Assembly (NCBI GenBank): GCA_900544515.1
Contig: UQVI01000019.1
Span: 1-16,551 of the forward strand
DNA length: 16,551 bases
Origin: an uncultured Oscillospiraceae bacterium
GTDB taxonomy: Bacteria > Bacillota > Clostridia > Oscillospirales > Acutalibacteraceae
Direction of reading: 5' to 3'
Part shown: in pieces, positions 1 to 7,239 of the stretch
Numbering within the stretch: the stretch's first letter is position 1
How the letters are laid out: the number at the start of each line of letters is the position of its first letter
Position numbers and translations under genes: made by a program
The notes under the pieces: model-generated
The model's input: the letters and a program-made list of their open reading frames with translations, nothing else
Database searches by the model: none
What the model was told of the DNA's origin: nothing

Positions 1-16
1 TTCCTTATCATTTTAA

Positions 17-44
17 TTGATAATTGTTATTATGTATTGATAAT
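17..44 (+). promoter_or_regulatory. Likely sigma-A promoter of the first transporter
   Basis: TTGATA (17-22) and GATAAT (39-44) are separated by 16 bp in a very AT-rich stretch. Transcription from here would start near 50-52 and leave a leader of about 15 nt that holds the AAGGAGAG ribosome binding site (53-60), 6 nt before the ATG. The window begins only 16 bp upstream, so further upstream control cannot be seen. Confidence 0.45.
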
Positions 45-66
45 AGAATATTAAGGAGAGAATACA

Positions 67-1608
67 ATGGGAGACAAAGTACGTACCTATTCGGGTAAAG
101 AGCTTAGCGGATATCTTGTAGGAATGTTCGGACAGAATCTGATATACAATATTGTTGCAACAGGTCTTTACTTCTATTTTCAGAACGTTATCTGTCTGCC
201 GGCTATGGCACTTGGCTGGATAATGGCTATTGCCAGAGTATGGGACGCAGTAAATGATCCGATGATGGGAACAATAGTTGATAAAACAAGAACAAAGTGG
301 GGCAAATGCAGGCCGTATCTTATTATTTTTCCTGCAATTATCGGAATTGTTACCATATTAACTTTTATTAATGGAAACTATGCAGAGGCCTCAAGTGCTT
401 CACAGAAAGCACTGATTATTGTATGGGCAGCAGTTTCTTATGTGGTTTGGGGTATGTGCTTTACGGTATGTGATATTCCGCTTTGGGGCATTACATCCCT
501 TATGACAGAGGATGAAAACGACAGAAGCAAAATACTCGGTCTTGCACGTATTGCGGCAGGTGTGGGCGGTATCGGTGTGCTGGTGGTACAGATAGCACAA
601 CTTGCTGCAGGCATATTTGCCGATAAAGGTTATAGCAATGCCAAAGCATCTCAGTACGGCTTTATTGTCACGGTTATTATTGTAACGGTTATTGCATCAG
701 CTCTTTTTGAGTTTGCCGGCCTTTTTGCACGAGAAAAGGTTGAACAGAGTGAAAAGAAATACACCTTTAAAGAGAATTTTAAGATTATGTTCAGAAATAA
801 GCCATTCAGACAAATTCTTGTTTCAGGTATTTTAAGAAGTCCGATTCAGCTTCTTATGCTTATTGCTATGCCGTTAATAACGTATTACTACGCAAACGGC
901 GATTTCCTCAATGTTATTACCGATAACGGTCTTGACTGGTATATTGCCGTAAGACTTGTTATTATTGCAGCATCTGTATTTCTCGGTCAGTTTATCGCTA
1001 TGGGAATCACACCGTATCTTATTAAAAAATCTGAAAAGAAAACGCTTTATAATTTTTACTCCATTGCAGGTGCTGTTCCGTTTGCACTTCTTTATGTGTT
1101 CTTTAAGCTTTCAGGCGGAGACCTTAAAACAAACCTTGTATGGGTCATTCTTTCCGGCTTTTGCTTCCTGCTTGCGGGTGCGGCAATGGGTGGTATTAAT
1201 GTTCTTCAGTCGGTTATGATTGCTGACTGTGTTGATTACGAGGAATATAATAACGGTGTGCGTACAGATGGTGTATTCTTCTCGGGGCAGAGTTTTATTA
1301 CAAAGCTTTCAGCCGGTATTGCATCTATCCTTTCTGCATTTGTTTATAATATGGTGGGCTACAGTGACAATAATATTGCTGCTATGAATGATGCACTTAA
1401 GAACGGAGCAGATTTCCTGACATATGACGGTGGATCAGGTGCAGGCAAGTATGCTGCTACAATGTTCTTTCTGATTTCTATTCCGCCAGCAATCGGTATG
1501 CTGCTTTCAGCATTGCCTACTTTAAAATATGCATTAACGGATAAGGACCACGTGAGAATGCTTGATGAGCTTGTTGCAAAAAGATCAAGGAAAAATAACG
1601 GAGATTAA
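67..1608 (+). CDS. GPH-family (MFS) sugar:cation symporter
   Basis: Encodes a 513-residue polytopic membrane protein of the glycoside-pentoside-hexuronide:cation symporter family (MFS_2, relatives of MelB and XylP). Members take up glycosides or pentoses with Na+ or H+. The family signature is visible at about residues 60-83: WDAVNDP, then GTIVD, then GKCRP. About twelve hydrophobic segments are interrupted by the usual charged central loop near residues 220-245. There is no C-terminal EIIA-like domain. The length suits the family. The ATG is chosen because AAGGAGAG lies 6 nt upstream. The gene stands alone between its own promoter and terminator, with no glycosidase beside it, so the substrate cannot be told. 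A paralogue lies at 7240-8637 on the other strand. Confidence 0.9.
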   Translation: MGDKVRTYSGKELSGYLVGMFGQNLIYNIVATGLYFYFQNVICLPAMALGWIMAIARVWDAVNDPMMGTIVDKTRTKWGKCRPYLIIFPAIIGIVTILTFINGNYAEASSASQKALIIVWAAVSYVVWGMCFTVCDIPLWGITSLMTEDENDRSKILGLARIAAGVGGIGVLVVQIAQLAAGIFADKGYSNAKASQYGFIVTVIIVTVIASALFEFAGLFAREKVEQSEKKYTFKENFKIMFRNKPFRQILVSGILRSPIQLLMLIAMPLITYYYANGDFLNVITDNGLDWYIAVRLVIIAASVFLGQFIAMGITPYLIKKSEKKTLYNFYSIAGAVPFALLYVFFKLSGGDLKTNLVWVILSGFCFLLAGAAMGGINVLQSVMIADCVDYEEYNNGVRTDGVFFSGQSFITKLSAGIASILSAFVYNMVGYSDNNIAAMNDALKNGADFLTYDGGSGAGKYAATMFFLISIPPAIGMLLSALPTLKYALTDKDHVRMLDELVAKRSRKNNGD

Positions 1609-1626
1609 TTTATAATCCCTTTTAAG

Positions 1627-1657
1627 AAATGCAGGGCATCAGTCCTGTATTTTTTTT
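1627..1657 (+). terminator. Intrinsic terminator of the first transporter gene
   Basis: A stem of AAATGCAGG paired with CCTGTATTT (one G-U pair) closes an 8-nt loop and runs directly into a T tract at 1650-1657. It lies 19 bp after the transporter stop codon and separates that gene from the rimM promoter. Confidence 0.85.
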
Positions 1658-1684
1658 ATATAAAAATTCAATTTCATTATTTTG

Positions 1685-1713
1685 TTGCCAAAAGGGTAAA
1701 AAAAATATATAAT
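1685..1713 (+). promoter_or_regulatory. Sigma-A promoter of rimM-trmD
   Basis: TTGCCA (1685-1690) and TATAAT (1708-1713) are spaced exactly 17 bp apart. The expected transcription start is near 1719-1720, only about 9 nt before the rimM ATG, so the leader would be almost entirely the GGTGAT ribosome-binding element. Confidence 0.75.
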
Positions 1714-1728
1714 GTACTCGGTGATGAT

Positions 1729-2238
1729 ATGAAACAGTATTTGGAAATCGGTAAACTGAATAATACACACGGAGTTAGGGGTGAGCTGAAAATGCAGCTC
1801 TGGTGTGATGATATAAATTATCTTAAGCAGCTTGATACACTGTATCTTGATGAAAACGGTTTGAAATTCGTTAAGCTTCTCTCTGTCCGTCCACAGAAGG
1901 ATATTGCTATTATAAAACTTGATGGTATTGATACGATCGAAAAGGCTGAAATGCTTAAGGGCAAGGTGCTTTACTGCAATCGTGATGATGTACAGATTGA
2001 TGAGGATGCAAATTATATTGTGGATATTATCGGCTGTTATGTGGTTGATGTTGATACGGAAGAGGAGTACGGAAAGGTTGTTGACGTGGTGAATTACGGC
2101 TCCTGCGATATCTATGATATTGAATCATGGGGAAAGCATACACTCATACCTGCAATTCCTGATATTATCAAGGAAATCAATACCGAGTATCAGGTTATCA
2201 GAATTAAGAAGATGAAAGGGCTTTTTGATGAGGATTGA
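1729..2238 (+). CDS. rimM: 16S rRNA processing / ribosome maturation factor RimM
   Basis: A 169-residue protein, the normal length for RimM. RimM assists maturation of the 30S head by binding ribosomal protein S19 and helping process the 3' domain of 16S rRNA. The N-terminal barrel begins with the family pattern YLEIGKLNNTHGVRGE. The C-terminal PRC-barrel half covers about residues 90-165 and ends with the typical LIPAIPDIIKEIN segment. The ATG fits the family start. A GGTGAT element at 1720-1725 is only 3 nt away, an unusually tight spacing. No in-frame upstream start exists before the promoter. The gene overlaps trmD by 11 bp, the common rimM-trmD arrangement, which suggests translational coupling. 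Confidence 0.95.
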   Translation: MKQYLEIGKLNNTHGVRGELKMQLWCDDINYLKQLDTLYLDENGLKFVKLLSVRPQKDIAIIKLDGIDTIEKAEMLKGKVLYCNRDDVQIDEDANYIVDIIGCYVVDVDTEEEYGKVVDVVNYGSCDIYDIESWGKHTLIPAIPDIIKEINTEYQVIRIKKMKGLFDED

Positions 2239-2971
2239 TATTTTAACATTATTTCCGGATATGTGTGATACCGTTATGAGCGAGTCGATAATCGGCAGGG
2301 CGAGACAAGCCGGAAAGGTTGAGATAAACTGTATAGATATCCGTGATTATACGCTTGATAAACACAGACGTGTTGATGACAAGCCATACGGCGGCGGAAT
2401 GGGAATGGTTATGGCACCTCAGCCTATATATGACTGCTTTCAGGCACTGTGTGATGAAATCGGTACAAGACCGCATTTAATTTATCTTACCCCTCAGGGT
2501 AAAACTCTGACACAGGAAAGAGTCAAGGAATTGTCAAGGCTGGATAACATAGCTCTCCTTTGCGGTCACTATGAGGGAATAGATGAGCGTGTTATTGAGG
2601 CACTGGAGCCTGAGGAGATATCGGTCGGCGATTATGTTCTTACCGGTGGAGAACTGCCAGCACTGATTGTGACTGATTCCGTATCACGTATGCTTCCGGG
2701 TGTGCTCAGCGATGATGAATGCTTTGAAGAGGAGAGCCATTATCATTCACTCCTGGAATATCCTCAGTACACACATCCCAGTGAATGGCAGGGAAGAGAG
2801 GTCCCCGAAATTTTACTTTCAGGTCATCATGCAAAGGTGGAGCAGTGGAGACGTGAGCAGTCCCTTACAAGAACACTTGAACGCCGACCTGATATGCTTG
2901 ATCATGCATCACTTTCTGATGAGGACAGAGCCTTTTTGTCGAAACAAAAAAAAGATGAAAAAAATATGTGA
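2228..2971 (+). CDS. trmD: tRNA (guanine-37 N1) methyltransferase TrmD
   Basis: SPOUT-family enzyme that methylates G37 next to the anticodon using SAM, preventing +1 frameshifting. The 247-residue product has the deep trefoil-knot motifs in order: PYGGGMGM at 53-60, YLTPQGK at 86-92, LCGHYEGIDER at 111-121, VGDYVLTGGE at 133-142, and LLSGHHAKVEQWRREQSL near 196-213. The ATG at 2228 is preferred over a TTG one codon upstream, because MRIDILTLFP is the conserved start and AAGGG lies 7 nt before it. Residue 169, where the E. coli and Haemophilus enzymes have the catalytic Asp, reads as Glu here in EEESHYHSLLEYPQY. The stop codon is followed by a promoter-bearing gap and no clear terminator. Confidence 0.95.
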   Translation: MRIDILTLFPDMCDTVMSESIIGRARQAGKVEINCIDIRDYTLDKHRRVDDKPYGGGMGMVMAPQPIYDCFQALCDEIGTRPHLIYLTPQGKTLTQERVKELSRLDNIALLCGHYEGIDERVIEALEPEEISVGDYVLTGGELPALIVTDSVSRMLPGVLSDDECFEEESHYHSLLEYPQYTHPSEWQGREVPEILLSGHHAKVEQWRREQSLTRTLERRPDMLDHASLSDEDRAFLSKQKKDEKNM

Positions 2972-3040
2972 AAATTGCACAAATAACGCAGTTGTATTTT
3001 GTTTGTAATTAACAAGTCAAACGAACTTGAGCTTAACTTA

Positions 3041-3068
3041 TTGACCGATTTTAAATTAGTGGTATAAT
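3041..3068 (+). promoter_or_regulatory. Sigma-A promoter of ptsH, extended -10
   Basis: TTGACC (3041-3046) and TATAAT (3063-3068) are 16 bp apart, and TGG directly precedes the -10, giving an extended -10 element. The expected start is near 3075, with a leader of about 65 nt ending in GAGAGG (3127-3132), 8 nt before the ATG. Confidence 0.8.
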
Positions 3069-3140
3069 ATGTTAAAGAAGAAGATAATAAGTTTATTTTA
3101 TACAACATATTGTATTTTTAAGGAATGAGAGGTTATTATT

Positions 3141-3404
3141 ATGTTCGTTAAAGATGTAAAGGTTGAGAATCAGGTTGGTCTTCATGCTCGTCCTGCAACT
3201 TTCTTTATCCAGAAAGCGAATGAGTTCAAATCATCTATCTGGGTTGAGAAGGAAGAGAGAAGAGTAAATGCTAAGAGTCTTCTCGGTGTACTTTCACTTG
3301 GAATTATGGGCGGTACTGATATCCGTATCATCGCTGATGGTTCAGATGAAGAGGCTGCAGTTGAAGGTCTTGTATCACTTGTAAAGAGCGGTTTCACTGA
3401 GTAA
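3141..3404 (+). CDS. ptsH: HPr phosphocarrier protein of the PTS
   Basis: An 87-residue protein of normal HPr length. HPr carries phosphate from enzyme I to the sugar-specific EIIA components and, in Firmicutes, is also phosphorylated on Ser46 by HPr kinase to signal carbon status through CcpA. Both sites are visible: His15 in GLHARPA, so it is not a His-less Crh, and Ser46 in NAKSLLGVLSLG. The gene is alone between its own promoter and a strong terminator. Enzyme I, HPr kinase and EII genes are not in the window, so ptsH is uncoupled from ptsI here. Regulatory function through Ser46 is inferred from the family. The two nearby GPH transporters could be targets of HPr-based control, but nothing in the sequence shows it. 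Confidence 0.93.
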   Translation: MFVKDVKVENQVGLHARPATFFIQKANEFKSSIWVEKEERRVNAKSLLGVLSLGIMGGTDIRIIADGSDEEAAVEGLVSLVKSGFTE

Positions 3405-3428
3405 TTTTACTTAAACTTTTTTAGATTA

Positions 3429-3461
3429 AAAGCACAGTGCTGTACTGTGCTTTATTTTTTT
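3429..3461 (+). terminator. Strong intrinsic terminator after ptsH
   Basis: A perfect 10-bp stem (AAAGCACAGT with ACTGTGCTTT) closes a 5-nt loop and is followed by A and seven T residues. It lies 24 bp after the ptsH stop and ends 10 bp before the extended -10 element of the uvrC promoter. Confidence 0.93.
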
Positions 3462-3470
3462 CATTTATTG

Positions 3471-3479
3471 TGGTATAAT
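3471..3479 (+). promoter_or_regulatory. Extended -10 promoter of uvrC
   Basis: TGG followed by TATAAT (3474-3479) forms an extended -10 element. The -35 position falls in the T tract of the ptsH terminator (about 3451-3456, TTTATT) and is poor. Transcription would start near 3486, leaving a leader of about 90 nt before the uvrC GTG. Confidence 0.55.
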
Positions 3480-3575
3480 TTTTTATATTGTGGGATGATA
3501 TGGAATTGTACTATAGAGAATATCAACAGTGTGGTTGGTAATATGAACAGTGATTTTTTGTAAAGGAGTGATATT

Positions 3576-5393
3576 GTGACTGAGAAGGAACTCAGAAAAA
3601 AGGCCATGGCTCTGCCGCTGCAGCCGGGTGTATATATTATGAAGAACAAGGACAGAAAAATAATATATATCGGCAAAGCAAAAAAACTGAAAAACCGTGT
3701 ATCATCCTATTTCGGTTCTCATTCCAATCATTCCTTAAAAGTAATCAGAATGGTTGAGAACGTTGATAATTTTGATTACATTCTCTGTGATAGCGAGTTT
3801 GAGGCACTTGTGCTTGAATGCTCACTAATTAAACAGCATCAGCCGAAATATAATATTCTGCTTAAGGACGATAAGGGCTATAACTATATAAAAATTACGA
3901 AAGAGCAGTTTCCGCGTATTCGTGAATGTAAGCAGATGCTTGATGATAATGCAACCTATATCGGACCGTATACATCAAATTTTTCTGTCAAGCAGGCTGT
4001 TGAGGAAACACTTAAAATTTTCAAGCTGCCGCGATGCAATAAAAAATTTCCAAAGGATTACGGAAAAAGCAGACCTTGTCTTAACGGTTTTATGGGTATA
4101 TGTTCAGCTCCCTGTGCCGGACGTATAAAACAGGAGGAATATGCCAATAATGTTGAAGATGCGATTGCATTTTTAAAGGGCGGAAGTGTTAAGGCTGTCC
4201 GTCAGATGCAGGAGCAGATGCTGGCGCTTTCGGAAAATCTGCAGTTTGAAGAGGCGGCAAAGCTCCGTGACAGAATCAGGGCAATAAAGAATCTTGAGGA
4301 AAAGCAGAAGGTTGTATCTATTAATGTTCCTGAGGAAGACGTTTTTGCTTTAGTCAATTCAAAGAAAAAGGCTTGCTTTGAGGTTATACGCTTTGAACAC
4401 GGCAAGTTGACTGATACGGAATTTTGGCTTATTGATTCCGTTGATGATTTGGCACAGTCACGATTTGAACTGATTGAACGCTACTATTCCATGCGTGATC
4501 GTATTCCGTCACGTATCGCCGTTGACGGTGAAATTGCAGATGAGGAGCTTTTAAAAAGCTTCCTTGAAAGTAAAAGGGGAAAAAAGCTTGAATTCATTCA
4601 TCCGCAGAAAGGCGAGCACCTTTCTATTGTCAATATGTGTATCAGTAATGCCAATGAGCACTTGGCTCAGCAGCAGGGCAGACTCGGAAAGGAGCTTGCA
4701 ACCCTTGAGGAGTTAAGAGGACTTTTAGGTCTTGAAAAACTGCCTGAATATATTGAGTCCTATGATATTTCCCATACCTTTGGTGCAGATAATGTTGCAG
4801 GTATGGTTGTGTTCCATAACGGCAGACCGATGAAAAGTGCATATAAGCGCTTTGCAATTAAAGGCTTTGACGGACAGAATGATGTGGGCTCCATGCGTGA
4901 GGTGCTGACTCGCAGATTCAATCATTATTATAACGATGAGGAGGGCAGTACCTTTAAGATTCTGCCTGACCTGATTCTGCTTGACGGCGGTGAGCCTCAG
5001 GTCAATGCCGTGCTTCCCGTTGTAAGGTCAATGGGACTGAATGTGCCGATTTTCGGTATGGTTAAAGATAATAAGCACAGAACAAGAGCGATTGCCGTAA
5101 ATGGTGGTGAGATTGAAATCAATTCTCACAGAAAGGTGTTTACCCTTGTGTCCTCCATACAGGAGGAGGTGCACCGCTTTGCAATTACCTATCACCATAA
5201 TAAGCATAAAAAAAGCACCCTTTCAACCTCACTCACAAAGATTGAGGGCATAGGTGATGCCAAAGCAAAGGCGCTTCTTAAGCATTTTAAAACTGTGACT
5301 GCGATAAAAAATGCATCTGTTGAGGAGCTTTCCGAAACTGACGGAATCAGCAAAAGGAATGCAGAAAGCATATTTAAATTCTATCATCAGTAA
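3576..5393 (+). CDS. uvrC: Excinuclease ABC subunit UvrC
   Basis: The dual-incision nuclease of nucleotide excision repair, recruited by UvrB at damage; 605 residues, a normal length. Domains in order: GIY-YIG nuclease (GVY 18-20, YIG 31-33) for the 3' cut; a four-cysteine region at C154, C168, C176 and C180, spaced like the 4Fe-4S ligands of E. coli UvrC; a UVR motif at about 205-240 (QFEEAAKLRDRI) for UvrB contact; the RNase H-like domain for the 5' cut, with D397 (YDISH), D436 (QNDVGS), D470 (LLDGGE) and H533 (EEVHRFA) all present; and helix-hairpin-helix repeats at about 550-605. The GTG start is chosen from AAAGGAG (3562-3568), 7 nt upstream, and the conserved N-terminus. It appears to be a single-gene transcript, as a new promoter follows. 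Confidence 0.97.
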   Translation: MTEKELRKKAMALPLQPGVYIMKNKDRKIIYIGKAKKLKNRVSSYFGSHSNHSLKVIRMVENVDNFDYILCDSEFEALVLECSLIKQHQPKYNILLKDDKGYNYIKITKEQFPRIRECKQMLDDNATYIGPYTSNFSVKQAVEETLKIFKLPRCNKKFPKDYGKSRPCLNGFMGICSAPCAGRIKQEEYANNVEDAIAFLKGGSVKAVRQMQEQMLALSENLQFEEAAKLRDRIRAIKNLEEKQKVVSINVPEEDVFALVNSKKKACFEVIRFEHGKLTDTEFWLIDSVDDLAQSRFELIERYYSMRDRIPSRIAVDGEIADEELLKSFLESKRGKKLEFIHPQKGEHLSIVNMCISNANEHLAQQQGRLGKELATLEELRGLLGLEKLPEYIESYDISHTFGADNVAGMVVFHNGRPMKSAYKRFAIKGFDGQNDVGSMREVLTRRFNHYYNDEEGSTFKILPDLILLDGGEPQVNAVLPVVRSMGLNVPIFGMVKDNKHRTRAIAVNGGEIEINSHRKVFTLVSSIQEEVHRFAITYHHNKHKKSTLSTSLTKIEGIGDAKAKALLKHFKTVTAIKNASVEELSETDGISKRNAESIFKFYHQ

Positions 5394-5425
5394 AACAGAA
5401 ATTTGTAAAAATAGTGTTAATCGTC

Positions 5426-5454
5426 TTGACTAATAAAACTCTTGTTTGTATAAT
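5426..5454 (+). promoter_or_regulatory. Sigma-A promoter of the rsmD-coaD operon
   Basis: TTGACT (5426-5431) and TATAAT (5449-5454) are spaced 17 bp apart, close to consensus. The start is expected near 5461, giving a leader of about 66 nt ending in AAGGAAG (5512-5518). The leader contains a weak inverted pair, GGAATA (about 5472-5477) with TATTCC about 20 nt later, which I do not interpret. Confidence 0.85.
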
Positions 5455-5526
5455 GGAGAGTAGTAATGGCTGGAATATCCTTGTATTTTATTTGGTTTAT
5501 TCCGGATTTTTAAGGAAGAACTGTAA

Positions 5527-6066
5527 ATGATGCGTGTGATTACAGGCATTGCCAGAGGCAGAAGACTTGAAACTTTGCCCGGTGAGGATGTCACAAGACC
5601 TACAACTGAATCTGTTAAGGAAGCTCTGTTTTCAATGATTCAGTTTGAGCTTGAGGACAGAAAGGCGATTGACCTTTTTGCTGGCTCGGGTCAGCTGGGT
5701 ATTGAGGCACTGTCACGCGGAGCCAGGCATTGTACCTTTGTTGAGGGCAACAGACAGGCGTTTAAAGTAATAGAGGACAACCTGTCGCATTGCCGCCTTG
5801 AAAACGCTGCAAAGGTGGTTCTCAGTGATGCGGTATCCTTTTTAATGAGAAAGGATAATTTTGATATTGCCTTTCTTGATCCGCCGTATCATCAGGGACT
5901 TGTTGAAAAATGTATTCCGTTGCTTTTGCCTATGATGTCTGCTGACGGAGTGGTTGTTTGTGAAACGGCTGCCGATGAAAATCTGCCCGAAAGTATTAAC
6001 GGCTGGAGTGCCGACAGAGTGAGAAAATACGGCAAGACAAAGCTTACCCTTTATCGAAAGGACTAA
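5527..6066 (+). CDS. rsmD: 16S rRNA (guanine-966 N2) methyltransferase RsmD
   Basis: A Rossmann-fold SAM-dependent methyltransferase that modifies G966 in 16S rRNA; 179 residues, the usual length. Visible motifs are the conserved N-terminal RPTTESVKEALFS (about 24-36), motif I DLFAGSGQLGIEALSRGA (49-66), and the catalytic DPPY at 118-121. Two consecutive ATG codons begin the gene. The first is used because AAGGAAG is 8 nt upstream, whereas the second (5530) gives the canonical MRVI start, so a one-residue uncertainty remains. It is first in an operon with coaD, 6 bp downstream, a frequent pairing in Firmicutes and Proteobacteria. Confidence 0.95.
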   Translation: MMRVITGIARGRRLETLPGEDVTRPTTESVKEALFSMIQFELEDRKAIDLFAGSGQLGIEALSRGARHCTFVEGNRQAFKVIEDNLSHCRLENAAKVVLSDAVSFLMRKDNFDIAFLDPPYHQGLVEKCIPLLLPMMSADGVVVCETAADENLPESINGWSADRVRKYGKTKLTLYRKD

Positions 6067-6072
6067 AATCAA

Positions 6073-6555
6073 ATGAAAATTGCTGTCTGTCCCGGCAGCT
6101 TTGATCCGGTAACGCTGGGACATCTTGACATAATTGAAAGAGCAACTGAGCTTTTTGACAAGGTGGTTGTTCTTGTTATGAGCAACAGTGCAAAGCATTG
6201 TGCTTTTACTGTTGAGGAAAGAATTGAACTTTTAAAAAAATGTATTCACAATCCGAAGATTGAAATTGATACATATGGCGGATTGCTGGTCGATTATGCA
6301 AAAAAGAAAAACGCCGTATCCATTGTTAAGGGACTTCGTGCCGTGTCTGATTTCGACTATGAATTCCAGCAGGCACTTATTAATAAAAGTCTGTACCCAA
6401 AGATTGAAACTGTATTTCTTGCCGCAAGGGGTGAGAATATGTTTCTTTCTTCAAGTATGGTGAAAGAGGTTTGCAGCCTTGATGGTGACATTTCATCATA
6501 CGTACCCAAGGAAATTGTAAAAGATATATATTTAAGGTGTAAAGGAGAAAATTGA
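6073..6555 (+). CDS. coaD: Pantetheine-phosphate adenylyltransferase (PPAT)
   Basis: Transfers AMP from ATP to 4'-phosphopantetheine to form dephospho-CoA, the penultimate step of CoA synthesis, in the cytoplasm. The 160-residue product is full length. The nucleotidyltransferase motif T-x-G-H is at 14-17 in GSFDPVTLGHLDI, with KGLR at 86-89 and the C-terminal SSSMVKE (126-132) corresponding to the family's ISSTxVRE. The ATG follows GAAAGGA, which overlaps the end of rsmD. The stop codon lies one base before the next gene's ATG, so translation of the downstream gene is probably coupled. Confidence 0.96.
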   Translation: MKIAVCPGSFDPVTLGHLDIIERATELFDKVVVLVMSNSAKHCAFTVEERIELLKKCIHNPKIEIDTYGGLLVDYAKKKNAVSIVKGLRAVSDFDYEFQQALINKSLYPKIETVFLAARGENMFLSSSMVKEVCSLDGDISSYVPKEIVKDIYLRCKGEN

Positions 6556-6556
6556 G

Positions 6557-7120
6557 ATGACGAATACTGACATTTTACTTGAAGATTTAGAGGATGTTCT
6601 TGATGACGCTACCTCCATTCCGCTCAGTAAGAAATATGCTGTTGATGTTGATAAGATTAAAACAATTATTGAGGATATCCGTTTGAATACTCCTCAGGAA
6701 ACAAAGCAGGCTAAGGCTATTGTTGATTCAAGAAACAATATTCTTGAAGAGGCAAATAAGCAGGCTGCTGATATTATCGCAAAGGCTCAAGAGCAGGCAA
6801 GAGAGCTTGTTGCAAGAGACCAGATTACCCAGACTGCTCAGGCTGAGGCTGCTGATATCCTTGCTAAGGCAAAGGAACAGGGTGATGCATATATCACTGA
6901 TGCACAGAATCAGGCTTCTGAAATTCTCGGCAATGCAACAAATCAGGCAAACGAGATGGTTACTACCGCTCAGAATAAGTCACGTGAAATGCTCACTGCT
7001 GTGAATAACTATGCGGATGATACGCTTCTTGCAATTGACGATTCACTTTATAAGGCTCTTTCAGATGTAAGACGTATCCGTCAGGGTATTATGAATAGCC
7101 AGAATAAGCATAACGGCTAA
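6557..7120 (+). CDS. Coiled-coil protein with 11-residue (hendecad) repeats
   Basis: A 187-residue, Ala/Gln/Glu-rich soluble protein with no signal peptide or membrane segment. The N-terminal part (about 1-55) ends in a motif IPLSKKYAVDVDKIKTIIED that recalls a family of uncharacterised clostridial coiled-coil proteins often labelled ATPase-like; this family memory is not verified here. From about residue 60 to 164 the sequence follows an 11-residue period with the pattern x-x-I/L-I/L/V-x-x-A-x-x-x-A. Examples are ADIIAKAQEQA (71-81), ADILAKAKEQG (99-109), DAYITDAQNQA (110-120) and SEILGNATNQA (121-131). A 6-residue insert at 93-98 interrupts the register. Such hendecads give nearly straight or right-handed coiled coils, as in the peripheral stalk subunits of V/A-type ATPases, which may explain that label. 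AAAGGAG (6541-6547) lies inside the end of coaD. Function is unknown. Confidence 0.85.
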   Translation: MTNTDILLEDLEDVLDDATSIPLSKKYAVDVDKIKTIIEDIRLNTPQETKQAKAIVDSRNNILEEANKQAADIIAKAQEQARELVARDQITQTAQAEAADILAKAKEQGDAYITDAQNQASEILGNATNQANEMVTTAQNKSREMLTAVNNYADDTLLAIDDSLYKALSDVRRIRQGIMNSQNKHNG

Positions 7121-7137
7121 TTCGATTACAAAAATAT

Positions 7138-7168
7138 AAGGTGCAGATTTTAACATCTGCACCTTTTT
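7138..7168 (+). terminator. Intrinsic terminator of the rsmD-coaD operon
   Basis: An 11-bp perfect stem (AAGGTGCAGAT with ATCTGCACCTT) closes a 6-nt loop, followed by T residues to 7168. It sits 17 bp after the stop codon of the coiled-coil gene. Confidence 0.92.
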
Positions 7169-7186
7169 ATTTATGTTTGTTGATGA

Positions 7187-7230
7187 AAAAAGCGTACGGA
7201 AATGTTTAACCGCATTTCCGTACGCTTTTT
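7187..7230. terminator. Bidirectional terminator between convergent genes
   Basis: An 18-bp perfect inverted repeat (AAAAAGCGTACGGAAATG with its complement at 7213-7230) surrounds an 8-nt loop. Read on the plus strand it ends in a T tract (7226-7230). Read on the minus strand the A run at 7186-7191 becomes a T tract. It lies 9 bp beyond the stop codon of the minus-strand transporter and is a backup for the plus-strand terminator at 7138-7168. Confidence 0.92.
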
Positions 7231-7239
7231 CTTTTGTGA

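Noticed and set aside
2225..2227. A TTG one codon before the TrmD ATG
   Set aside because: AAGGG is 7 nt from the ATG, and MRIDILTLFP is the conserved start of the family.
3013..3029. CAAGT and ACTTG inverted repeat after trmD as a terminator
   Set aside because: The stem is only 5 bp and no T run follows.
3500..3541. A 13-codon ORF in the uvrC leader, followed by a 6-codon ORF (3543-3563) whose stop touches the uvrC ribosome binding site
   Set aside because: Neither has a convincing ribosome binding site, regulatory codon run or alternative hairpins; short open frames of this size are expected by chance.
3525..3552. AACAGTG repeated at 3525-3531 and 3546-3552, 21 bp apart, as a possible operator before uvrC
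   Set aside because: It is a single 7-bp match without flanking similarity and resembles no SOS box, so chance is adequate.
5842..6198. A 118-residue open frame on the minus strand across the end of rsmD and the start of coaD
   Set aside because: It is antisense to two well-supported genes, has no ribosome binding site or recognisable motif, and looks like a codon-usage shadow.
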